Of a DNA stretch of 64,000 nt, positions 1 to 6,596 are shown piece by piece. Within the stretch, counting starts at the first letter, position 1. Each line of letters begins with the position of its first letter. A program made the position numbers and the translations under genes. The notes below the pieces were generated by a model that was given only the letters and a program-made list of their open reading frames with translations, was not told the DNA's origin and did not search any database. The DNA comes from an uncultured Faecalibacterium sp. (lineage in GTDB: Bacteria > Bacillota > Clostridia > Oscillospirales > Ruminococcaceae). The stretch is from NCBI GenBank assembly GCA_900539945.1, contig UQDV01000008.1, positions 1-64,000 of the forward strand, in the 5' to 3' direction.

Positions 1-3
1 ATT

Positions 4-61
4 AACAAACCGATAGCCCTCTATTTGCAATGATCGCAAGTAGAGGGCTGTTGGTCTGTTT
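4..61. terminator. Imperfect bidirectional hairpin terminator
   Basis: Two arms built around AGCCCTCTA and TAGAGGGCT, with outer AACA/TGTT pairing, form a long stem followed by T-rich sequence. It sits just downstream of the minus-strand DUF6061 gene and would also end transcription entering from the left edge. Confidence 0.6.
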
Positions 62-80
62 GGAATATTCTAATTAAAGG

Positions 81-329
81 TCAATCTTCTAATCTGCCGT
101 GGTCACAGCCGAGGGAAAGATAATGCTCCATCCCTCCACCCAGCACGAGCTGTGCGTATTCCAGCGGTTTGTTATACAGCAGCCAGTCCAGTTCTGCCCG
201 CTGTGCCGGGGTGTTGCCGTACTCGTCCTCAATGGCGATGCAGTCGATGGCAACGGCAGAGTCGTCTGCAAATCGGGCTTCCACTCGGTTGGTGTCCATG
301 TTGTAGCGGCAGGAAAGCAGTTTCATCAT
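81..329 (-). CDS. DUF6061-family small protein, copy 1
   Basis: An 82-residue protein of unknown function, recognised as the small DUF6061-type family common on Clostridia mobile elements. The motifs CRYNMDTNRVEARF, an acidic centre (AIEDEYGN) and AQRAELDWLLYNKPLEYAQ recur in the copy at 18129-18377 and, more divergently, at 18960-19211; a C-terminal fragment lies at 40641-40730. An AGGAGG ribosome site precedes the ATG by 8 bases. No catalytic motif, signal peptide or membrane segment is visible. It lies just left of the first tRNA-Lys fragment, as copy 2 lies just left of the second, so it probably marks the right end of an island beginning outside the window. Confidence 0.8.
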   Translation of the reverse strand: MMKLLSCRYNMDTNRVEARFADDSAVAIDCIAIEDEYGNTPAQRAELDWLLYNKPLEYAQLVLGGGMEHYLSLGCDHGRLED

Positions 330-427
330 AGTAGTGTCCTCCTAGACTTGATTTTGGTGTGCGGCCACTCGAACCAATGCCGTCAAGTCGGTGGGGGATA
401 GGGCGATTTTGTTTGTCGGAAAGTAAG

Positions 428-470
428 TGCACGGTTTCTGCACGGATTTTGCACGGTTTCAAAACGTGCA
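428..470. repeat. Phased TGCAC repeats left of att copy 1
   Basis: Three TGCACGG copies start at 428, 439 and 450, exactly 11 bp apart, followed by an inverted copy (GTGCA) near 466. One-helical-turn spacing beside a tRNA-derived attachment site suggests integrase arm-type binding sites. This is inference; no binding data exist here. The rest of 330-595 shows no gene. Confidence 0.5.
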
Positions 471-595
471 GAGGGTGCTTTTCGCTGCAAAATCCGACAA
501 AGGGTGCAGAAATTGCAACGCCAAAAATCACGTTGCTTTGCACAAAAACGACGATGACTCGAAACTTCCATAAATTGAGACGAACCGGCGGCTTG

Positions 596-642
596 CTCTC
601 TTAATCAGTGGGCCCAGGGTTCGAGTCCCTGGAGGTGCACCA
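596..642 (+). other. tRNA-Lys(CTT) 3'-half fragment, attachment site copy 1
   Basis: The segment reads as the anticodon loop (CTCTTAA), the 3' strand of the anticodon stem, variable loop, complete T arm (CAGGG, TTCGAGT, CCCTG), the 3' acceptor strand GAGGTGC, discriminator A and CCA. The matching 5' acceptor strand GCACCTC is absent upstream, so this is not a functional tRNA. Such 3' fragments are left by tyrosine-recombinase elements that integrate into tRNA genes, and the integrase gene begins 157 bp to the right. Nearly identical fragments lie at 18739-18785 and 40499-40544. Confidence 0.85.
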
Positions 643-648
643 TATTTT

Positions 649-683
649 GAACGTCAAATCGTAAGATTTGGCGTTCTTTTTTT
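649..683 (+). terminator. Hairpin terminator after att copy 1
   Basis: GAACGTCAAATC and GATTTGGCGTTC pair across a GTAA loop and are followed by seven T residues. It lies 6 bases after the CCA, where a tRNA terminator would be expected. Confidence 0.75.
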
Positions 684-698
684 ATGTAGGAAAGCGGC

Positions 699-725
699 TG
701 CACACTTTCTGCACACCGTTTGCAC
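699..725. repeat. Phased TGCACA repeats right of att copy 1
   Basis: TGCAC starts at 699, 710 and 721, exactly 11 bp apart, between the att fragment and the 3' end of the integrase gene. The same motif and period recur left of att copies 1, 2 and 3. Likely arm-type integrase sites at the left end of island 1 (inference). Confidence 0.5.
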
Positions 726-798
726 ATTTGCCCGAATCAGGGACTTTTCTGCGCATGGCTTGCACAGCCTGCTTTCCTTTGCATAAAAAGAAGAGAAG

Positions 799-2196
799 TT
801 AGGCGAACAAGGCTCTCGTCAACTCTCTGCGTTCGTCTGCATCCATCAGCCGGATGGCTTCAAGGATCTCCTTACCGGAGATTTTTGTTGCCGCCGGCTT
901 TTCATTTTGCCGGGGCTGAGGTGCTGCCGGAGTCAGGTCTTGGTTGTAGAAGTTCGCTTCGATCTTTTCTGCCAGTTCCAGCCGGGGTTTGTCCTGTGTG
1001 TGGGCGTAGGTGTCCATGAGGACGGCGGCAGTTGCATGGCCGGTGTTGCCCTGCACGGACTTGAAGTCGCCATCCGACTGCAAGAGCTGGTAGGTGGCAC
1101 TGGAGTGGCGCAGACCGTGGAACACGATTTGCTCAAACTCCGGGTGTTCGGCTCTCCACAGACGATACCACTTTGTCAGCAGCTCCGGCGCGATGGGCAG
1201 ACCATCCGGGAGCCGGAACAGCTGCCCGCAGTTGCTGTACTTTTCCGGGGCGTTCTGCTCGTCCTGTTTGAGCTTTTCCAGCCATGCTTGAAGTTCTTCT
1301 TTCAGAGGTTTCGTCATATACAGGACACGGTTGGACTTCTTGGTCTTGGGCTTCTTCAGGATGAGAGAGGATTTGCTGCCCTCACGCCTGTCCGGGAAGG
1401 TGTGGTAGACCTGATTGGAATCGAGCTTTTCCAGAGCGTCCTTGTTGGCTCGCTGCATGGTCTTGCTGACCGAGATGGTGCCACGCCCATCGGCGGCATC
1501 AAAATCCAGATCACTCGGCTGCAAGCCGAGAATTTCGCCCTCACGGAGCGAAAGGATCATGCTCATGTGCACCGCCAGATGCAGGGCAGGGTTCTCGATG
1601 GTCTGCAAGGCTGCCAGCATGGTTTTCTCGTCCCAGATGGTGCGCTCCTCGATATTGACCTTGGGGGCATCACGGGGCAGGGGAATCTTGTGGATCAAGT
1701 CCCATTCCACCGCATAGGAGAATGCGGTCTTGAGCAGCGTGTGGACTTCGTGGATAGAGGTGCTGGACAGCAGCCGCTTCTTCTGCTTCTCGGAAAGTTT
1801 CTGTTTGATACCCTTCACATACTGCCCGCAGGGGGTCTTGGCAAGGGTGGCATAGAACTTCTCGATGTCATAGGTGCGCAGCTCCTGCACCTTCCGCTTC
1901 CCGATATACGGCACGATAAGGTTCTGCACCATCGCCACGGACTGGGTGTAGGTCTTGGGGGACCATTTGTGCTTGGTGGACTGGATCGGAATCCACTTGT
2001 ACAGCATTTCCTCCACCGTCATGGTGTCGGGGACGAGGAACGTGCCGTCCAGCAGTTCTTTCTCGACCGTGATCTTTCGCTCCTGCGCCTCCTTTTTGGT
2101 CTTGAAACTTTCCCATCCCTCGCAGGGCTTGCCGGAATGGTCTTTGTACTTGTAACGGACGGAGTAGGAATCTCCGCGCTTCATGATAGATGCCAT
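799..2196 (-). CDS. Tyrosine recombinase integrase of island 1
   Basis: A 465-residue site-specific integrase. Residues 1-50 form an arm-binding N-terminal domain (SYSVRYKYKD), about 55-175 the SAM-like core-binding domain, and about 180-400 the catalytic domain. The visible active-site residues are Arg218 in SLREGEILGL, His360 and Arg363 in HGLRH, His387 in NTGH and the nucleophile Tyr397 in MDTYAHT. The tetrad is complete, so the enzyme could be active. AAGGAGGT lies 5 bases before the ATG. The gene ends 157 bp from the tRNA-Lys fragment, the usual place for an integrase acting on that site. It is first at the island's left end, followed upstream by the excisionase-like gene. Confidence 0.95.
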   Translation of the reverse strand: MASIMKRGDSYSVRYKYKDHSGKPCEGWESFKTKKEAQERKITVEKELLDGTFLVPDTMTVEEMLYKWIPIQSTKHKWSPKTYTQSVAMVQNLIVPYIGKRKVQELRTYDIEKFYATLAKTPCGQYVKGIKQKLSEKQKKRLLSSTSIHEVHTLLKTAFSYAVEWDLIHKIPLPRDAPKVNIEERTIWDEKTMLAALQTIENPALHLAVHMSMILSLREGEILGLQPSDLDFDAADGRGTISVSKTMQRANKDALEKLDSNQVYHTFPDRREGSKSSLILKKPKTKKSNRVLYMTKPLKEELQAWLEKLKQDEQNAPEKYSNCGQLFRLPDGLPIAPELLTKWYRLWRAEHPEFEQIVFHGLRHSSATYQLLQSDGDFKSVQGNTGHATAAVLMDTYAHTQDKPRLELAEKIEANFYNQDLTPAAPQPRQNEKPAATKISGKEILEAIRLMDADERRELTRALFA

Positions 2197-2208
2197 AGAT
2201 TACCTCCT

Positions 2209-2523
2209 TCAGACCGCTGCAAACCAGTTGTCGAAGCTCTGCTTGTTCACCCGGATGCTGGTGCCGATGCGCAGCACCCGGAAATCCTTCGTGGTGTTGC
2301 ACAGGTTGTACGCCGCACGGGGAGAAATCGCCAAAAGCTGGGCGATTTCCTCTACCCGGTAAACAAGGGGTTCGAGCTTGGCTGCTTTGGTCTGGTCAGA
2401 AGATTCAATGGCAGGGGGTTTGGACGCTTTCATTGTAACCGGGTTCGAGTCCTTTTGCAAGGACTTATTCGTATAATCTTTAGATTTCACATCTTCGGTC
2501 ATGTCAGGCCGATTCATATTCAT
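2209..2523 (-). CDS. Excisionase-like helix-turn-helix protein
   Basis: A 104-residue protein whose last ~60 residues form a MerR/excisionase-type DNA-binding fold: YRVEEIAQLLAISPRAAYNL is the helix-turn-helix, followed by the wing VLRIGTSIRVNKQSFDNW. The N-terminal ~45 residues are Lys/Ser/Thr-rich and look disordered. The chosen ATG follows GGAGGTCTGCCT; an earlier in-frame start at 2592 lacks a ribosome site. It lies 12 bp upstream of the integrase gene in the same direction, the standard xis-int layout, so it probably directs recombination toward excision. TGTAAC repeats occur just upstream and once inside the gene near 2434. Confidence 0.85.
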   Translation of the reverse strand: MNMNRPDMTEDVKSKDYTNKSLQKDSNPVTMKASKPPAIESSDQTKAAKLEPLVYRVEEIAQLLAISPRAAYNLCNTTKDFRVLRIGTSIRVNKQSFDNWFAAV

Positions 2524-2542
2524 AGGCAGACCTCCAATTCCT

Positions 2543-2726
2543 TGTAACCGAACGCCTGTAACCGGGCAGGAAAACTCTCTTTTTCTGCACACAGGGCATT
2601 CGATGGGCTTTATACTTTTTCTTATCTTTTTAAGGTTACATGGTTACAGAAAGAGGAAAACGCAGAAGTCATGCGGACTTTTCGGTGTAACTGCGGTGTA
2701 ACCGAATCTGTAACTGACCGTGTAAC
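2543..2726. repeat. Iteron-like TGTAAC repeat array
   Basis: TGTAAC occurs at 2543, 2558, 2686, 2697, 2709 and 2721, and inverted (GTTACA) at 2635 and 2643. The last four direct copies are 11, 12 and 12 bp apart, mostly as TGTAACCG or TGTAACTG. The array fills the space between the VapE-like gene and the excisionase-like gene. Phased repeats beside a replication-type ATPase suggest an origin or a regulator-binding array (inference). GTTAC/GTAAC also frames the hairpins near 5.6-6.2 kb. Confidence 0.6.
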
Positions 2727-2735
2727 CGCTGTCCA

Positions 2736-4085
2736 TCAGAAGGGAAAGCCCATCTGCTTGGCTTCCGCATCCGTTATTTCGGAAAAATCTTCAGCCCCGG
2801 TTTCGGGGCTGGTTACGCGCTCCCAGCCTTTCTGGACACCGTACTTCGGGTAACGCTTGGCGGTCTTATGCGCCTGCCAGCCTTGGATATCGCCGCGCGA
2901 AATACCCGTGTTCATGATCTCGCAGATAGCACGGGTCTCCCACTCTGCCGGGATGGTGGTGTTGCCCAGTGCCTCCGCATAGAGCTGCTTGGAACATACC
3001 CGGTCACCCGTGTAGTCCTCCAGAAAGGCGTAGATCATGCCAGCCTGTGCATCTTCCTGCATGAAGTCCTGTTGGTGAGCTTGCAGCGTTTCCTGCATAG
3101 CGGGGCTGAACGCCAGCTTGTAGTTGCCTCTGTTGTAGATGGTCATAGCTTCTGCCCAGAGCTGGTCGATATAGGTGCGAGATTCCTCCTCATTGTCCAG
3201 AATGTGGACTTCGGCCAGTTCCGCATCCACCGGAACAGGGATGAAGCGGCGGTTGCCTGTGCGGTCACGGGGCAAAAAATCCTGCCGGTTGGTCGTGCCA
3301 GCAAAGACGCACTGGCGCAGACGGTCGGCAGGATGGGTCTCGTAGGGGACTTTATAGGTCTCCTTCTGCTTGCTGAGAAAGCTCTTGATCTCCTCGATGC
3401 TCTTGGCATTGGCGGTGGCGATCATCTCCGACATTTCGATGATCCAGTGACCTTGCAGCTTGCGGTACACGTTGTCATCGTCCAGCCGCCGCAGGTCATC
3501 CGAGAACCACTCATCCTTGACCGCCAGCAGCCGAAAAAAGCTGGACTTCCCAGCACCTTGCCCGCCTACCAGACAAAGCATCGTTTCAAATTTGCATCCC
3601 GGCTGGAACACGCGCTTGACGGCTCCTAGCAGAAAGATCTTCATGGCCTCGCAAGTGTACTCGTCCTCCGCAGCACCGAGGAAGTGGTGCAGGACATGGG
3701 CTATCCGTTCCGTGCCGTCCCATTGCAGGCCGTTCAGGTAATCCCGGATAGGATGATAACGGTTCTCGTTGGCAACGATTCGGATAGCAGATTCGATTTT
3801 CTTTTCACTGGAGATGCCGTACTTCTCCGTCCGACGCAGGATATACTTCATGTCGGTGTCGTTCAGCGTCTTACCGGAGCGGGGCCAGCCTACGGGCTTT
3901 ACAATGTCGATGCGCTCGCTCAACAGGTTCAGCCGGATGGCATCGGCAAGCACATGGTCGTTCTGCAGAATCGTGATGCAGTTTTGGATCGTCCGCTGGA
4001 TCTCGCCGTTGGAGTGCTTGGTCAACATTTCCTTCACATCGGCAACGGTTCGGGGAGTGCGTTCTTCGTTGACTTCTTTGCTCAA
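2736..4085 (-). CDS. VapE/VirE-family P-loop ATPase (replication protein)
   Basis: A 449-residue protein of the virulence-associated E family, superfamily-3-helicase-like ATPases that replicate phage satellites and integrative elements. Walker A is GGQGAGKS (residues 174-181) and the Walker B-like segment is HWIIEMSEM (213-221). The family block around FAGTTNRQDFLPRDRTGNRRF follows, with the asparagine and arginine finger residues expected of the fold. No N-terminal primase domain is visible; the N-terminus is a short helical region. The likely start is TTG, 7 bases after GAGGTG; the nearby ATG is out of frame. The gene ends next to the TGTAAC array, suggesting it acts there. Confidence 0.85.
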   Translation of the reverse strand: MSKEVNEERTPRTVADVKEMLTKHSNGEIQRTIQNCITILQNDHVLADAIRLNLLSERIDIVKPVGWPRSGKTLNDTDMKYILRRTEKYGISSEKKIESAIRIVANENRYHPIRDYLNGLQWDGTERIAHVLHHFLGAAEDEYTCEAMKIFLLGAVKRVFQPGCKFETMLCLVGGQGAGKSSFFRLLAVKDEWFSDDLRRLDDDNVYRKLQGHWIIEMSEMIATANAKSIEEIKSFLSKQKETYKVPYETHPADRLRQCVFAGTTNRQDFLPRDRTGNRRFIPVPVDAELAEVHILDNEEESRTYIDQLWAEAMTIYNRGNYKLAFSPAMQETLQAHQQDFMQEDAQAGMIYAFLEDYTGDRVCSKQLYAEALGNTTIPAEWETRAICEIMNTGISRGDIQGWQAHKTAKRYPKYGVQKGWERVTSPETGAEDFSEITDAEAKQMGFPF

Positions 4086-4104
4086 TAAACATCACCTCGT
4101 ACTG

Positions 4105-5355
4105 TTATTGAAAACGATTTTCTGACTTTTCCGCAGTTGAAAGTGCAGATGGATTCCGCTGCGCCTGTTCTGCCTGCAAGCGGTTCAGCAGTTGCAGAAC
4201 GGAATCCCGTGCTTTCTCCTTGACCTGCTCCTTGCCTTTCTGCCGAACTTCCGGCTTCAGGAGCTTCTCCTGCAAGCGGGCAGCGGTGGTCTGCATGGTC
4301 TTGAGGAACTTGTCCAGCACGCTATCCAGATGTTTTGCGGTGTACTCCCGTGTGGACTGCGGAGCCTTGCGCTCCGGGGACAGCACCCACTTTTTCGTGT
4401 CCTCGATCATCCGCATATCTTCCTTCCGGGTCTCGGTGCGGACGGTCTCTGTCACCACTTCTACCGCCTTGTCGTAGGCTGCTGCTGAAACATCTTCCAG
4501 CAGGGTCTCCATATCCGATACTTTCAGGGTCAGCTCATCCAGTCTGTTCTGCTGGGCGGAAAGCAGCTCCTTCTGCTTGGCAAGGATGAAGTCCTGTTTT
4601 TCCAGATATTTGCGGTTGCCGTATTCCGCTTCTTCCTCCAATTCCAGACCGTGCCGCTTTGCAATCTCAAACAGCATCTTTCGACAGGCGGCATCAAAGG
4701 CGATTTTGCGGTTGTTGCGGCGGCTGAGGGGCTTGCCCGGGTCGGGCAGGTCGAAGCCCAACGCTTCCAGTGCCTTTTCCTGTTGGGGAGCTAACTCGCC
4801 ATACTTGTTCTCACAGTCGAACACATGACGCTCGTGGATATGAGGTGTGCTTTCGTCCAGATGCAGTGCCCAGTCCAGCACATGAACGTGTTCACCAAAC
4901 TTGGCCTTGAACTCCTCAATGAACTCAGTGACGATGTTCAGCAAGTCCTCTGCGGAAGCGTGTTCGTCCAGCGTCCCAAGCTGATAGATTGTCTCTTCCG
5001 GGCAGGTCTTGCGGCTGGACAGCAGGTCGGGAATGGAGCGGTTGCGCTCCGTGTGCCGGATCTTGGCGTTGCGCCCGTTCTGACCTTCGATAAAGGCCGT
5101 GTACCGGCTCTCGTAGAATTGCCGTTCCACATCCGAGAAGGTCGCCGCCAGATCATCTGGGTCGGGTGGAGCGAGAGCCGAGCGGAAACCGTGGAAGCAG
5201 TCCCAGTAGATGTTGCCCTTGGCTCGTTCAGGGTCGATGTGCTCACTGTTGGCAAGGTTGAAACTGCGGTCGTTGTGCTTGGGGTTGTAAGTGCCGTGGG
5301 TTCCGGCTCGTCCGTTGTGTCGTGTTAATTTCAGATAGGCATCCCTCCATTTCAA
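4105..5355 (-). CDS. MobV-like (Pre/Mob) relaxase
   Basis: About 416 residues. The N-terminal part carries Pre/Mob-type motifs: RHNGR with NSEHIDPERAKGNIYWD near residues 12-52, and the metal-binding HLDESTPHIH (165-174). The C-terminal ~180 residues are charged and coiled-coil-like. MobV relaxases nick oriT and lead single-strand transfer using a conjugation system supplied in trans. The start is uncertain: TTG at 5355 opens the frame, but GGAGGG lies just inside it, so a start a few codons later near LKLTRHN is possible. A hairpin-rich oriT-like region lies immediately upstream, the usual MobV arrangement. Proteins of this group are often misnamed as serine/arginine repetitive matrix proteins. 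Confidence 0.75.
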   Translation of the reverse strand: MKWRDAYLKLTRHNGRAGTHGTYNPKHNDRSFNLANSEHIDPERAKGNIYWDCFHGFRSALAPPDPDDLAATFSDVERQFYESRYTAFIEGQNGRNAKIRHTERNRSIPDLLSSRKTCPEETIYQLGTLDEHASAEDLLNIVTEFIEEFKAKFGEHVHVLDWALHLDESTPHIHERHVFDCENKYGELAPQQEKALEALGFDLPDPGKPLSRRNNRKIAFDAACRKMLFEIAKRHGLELEEEAEYGNRKYLEKQDFILAKQKELLSAQQNRLDELTLKVSDMETLLEDVSAAAYDKAVEVVTETVRTETRKEDMRMIEDTKKWVLSPERKAPQSTREYTAKHLDSVLDKFLKTMQTTAARLQEKLLKPEVRQKGKEQVKEKARDSVLQLLNRLQAEQAQRNPSALSTAEKSENRFQ

Positions 5356-5420
5356 CGTCTTGGCGGGGGGCGCAGCAGCTTTGCTGCTGAATCTGCCGCC
5401 TGCGGTGCGCCAGATAATAC

Positions 5421-5514
5421 CCAGTAGGATATGACGCAGGGCATCATATCACTGGGGCAAAGGACTACGTCCTCTGCACTCCTGCTCCGGGCAAGCTGTC
5501 TCGAATGGACAGCT
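5421..5514. other. Candidate oriT with three hairpins
   Basis: Three consecutive inverted repeats lie just upstream of the relaxase gene. At 5421-5455, CCAGT..GATATGA pairs with TCATATC..ACTGG. At 5457-5477, AGGAC/GTCCT is flanked by GCA/TGC. At 5494-5514, AGCTGTC pairs with GACAGCT. MobV systems usually place oriT directly ahead of mob. The nick site cannot be assigned from sequence alone. Confidence 0.5.
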
Positions 5515-5526
5515 CGTCCGGTTTTT

Positions 5527-5753
5527 CAGAGGGTCATTTTGACCCTCTGATTCCGTTACGGGTAAAATCAAGTGCCGGGTGGCGGCACCTGATTTTCAAC
5601 AGACCTTGCAGCGTTACGGAAAACGATGTGCTCATTTTGACCACTTGGTTTTCCGTAACAGGTCGATGAATTTCCGTTCCCGCATTCGGGAGGAGATTGA
5701 GTTTCATTTGGCAGATGCGTTACGCTTAACCAAGTGCTCATTTTGAGCACTTG
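5527..5753. repeat. Family of hairpins with TCATTTTGA centre (three copies)
   Basis: At 5527-5549 CAGAGGGTCA pairs with TGACCCTCTG. At 5613-5659 GTTACGGAAAAC pairs with GTTTTCCGTAAC around GTGCTCATTTTGACCAC. At 5731-5753 CAAGTGCTCA pairs with TGAGCACTTG, overlapping the 3' end of the zinc-ribbon gene. All share the same loop context although the stems differ in sequence. A fourth copy is at 6121-6169. No role is known. Confidence 0.7.
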
Positions 5754-6096
5754 CAGCATCCGCAACACGTTTTCGATAGTCTTTTTGCCGACAGGCATTG
5801 CTGCAATAACGGGCACCTGCACGTTTGGGCGTGAATTTTTCGCCGCAGCACTGGCAGACTAAATCTTGACGGCGCATTTGGCGGTATTCTCGCTGCCGCC
5901 GATTGTTGGCCTGATTGCCGCACCAGTAGCTGTGACAGTATTTCTTGGTGTAGATGGTGGTGTAGAACACCCGACCGCAGCCGCCGCAGATAAGTTTGCG
6001 GATAGCGTATCCTCCTGTGGTAAAACCCGTTTCCTCATACGATTCTTTCAAATAATCCTGATTGTTCTGCTCCCATTCTTCGTTTGTCACATACAT
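5704..6096 (-). CDS. Small double zinc-ribbon protein of the mobile backbone
   Basis: A 130-residue protein with two treble-clef/zinc-ribbon modules: CGGCGRVF..KKYCHSYWCGNQ in the middle and CQCCGEKF..ARYCSNACRQKDYRKR near the C-terminus, each with four cysteines or equivalent ligands followed by a basic stretch. This suggests nucleic-acid binding, but no specific function can be assigned. The ATG at 6096 follows AAAGGAGGGGC; the frame stays open upstream without a better start. It sits between the relaxase and the sugar cargo, flanked by and overlapping the TCATTTTGA hairpins, which could be its operators or RNA targets. Similar small Cys-rich proteins accompany relaxases in Clostridia elements. 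Confidence 0.75.
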   Translation of the reverse strand: MYVTNEEWEQNNQDYLKESYEETGFTTGGYAIRKLICGGCGRVFYTTIYTKKYCHSYWCGNQANNRRQREYRQMRRQDLVCQCCGEKFTPKRAGARYCSNACRQKDYRKRVADAASAQNEHLVKRNASAK

Positions 6097-6120
6097 GGAG
6101 ATGCCCCTCCTTTCACTGGC

Positions 6121-6169
6121 GTTACAGAAAAACAATGTGGTCAATTTGACCACATTGTTTTCTGGTAAC
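6121..6169. repeat. Fourth hairpin of the TCA-TTT-TGA family
   Basis: GTTACAGAAAA.CAATGTGGTCA pairs with TGACCACATTG..TCTGGTAAC, giving a stem of over 20 bp directly upstream of the zinc-ribbon gene's ribosome site. It shares the GTTAC ends and loop context of the copy at 5613-5659. A decayed relative with TGTAGACA/TGTCCACA arms lies near 31444-31464. Confidence 0.7.
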
Positions 6170-6186
6170 TGAGGAATCAACGTTTC

Positions 6187-6577
6187 GCCGTTCTCCCTGC
6201 ATGGATTTCCTGCCCCCTTCCGGCGGCGTTTTCCGGCTCTCCTTCTCAGGGTCTTCGCCGGGTATCCCATGCAGACGGTCATGCGGTTGTCAAGGTACGG
6301 TGCTGGATTTGGCAATAAAAAATCGCCACACAACAACCTGAACCTGACCATCCCTTCCGGGATGGCCTTGGTTCGGGTTCGTTATGTAGCGATAGAAAGT
6401 TAAAAACTTGCTCCGGCTCCTTCGGGAGTCGAGCTGGAACTCTAAGTAAATATGTTATATTAAATTGTTGGGATAGATTACCACAAAAATTGAGCCGTGT
6501 CAACAAAAAGTTTTGAAAACACGCCACTTTCGGCAGATTGCGAGAAAATACTCTGAAAACTTTGGCGAAAAGAGAGA
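6187..6577. repeat. Long direct repeat, copy A (partner at 31475-31959)
   Basis: A stretch of about 390 bp resembles 31475-31959 along most of its length, for example GCCGTTCTC.CTGCATGG, GGCGGCGTTTTCCGGCTCTC and ATTAAATTGTTGGGATAGAT. It separates the mobilization genes from the sugar cargo and contains no convincing gene. A CCATCCC/GGGATGG hairpin lies near 6341-6358. The island 2 copy has an extra 108-bp insertion. It marks a shared mobile backbone in both islands. Confidence 0.75.
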
Positions 6578-6596
6578 GCCGGATGGCTCGTTTTAC

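Noticed and set aside
596..642. A functional tRNA-Lys gene
   Set aside because: Only the 3' half is present; the 5' acceptor strand, D arm and 5' anticodon stem are missing at this and the other two copies.
907..2547. Long plus-strand open frame (546 codons) across the integrase region
   Set aside because: It is antisense to the integrase and excisionase genes, which have clear family motifs and ribosome sites; the translation matches no protein.
2543..2726. CRISPR array
   Set aside because: The repeats are 6-8 bp at irregular or one-turn spacing with no spacer structure and no cas genes in the window.
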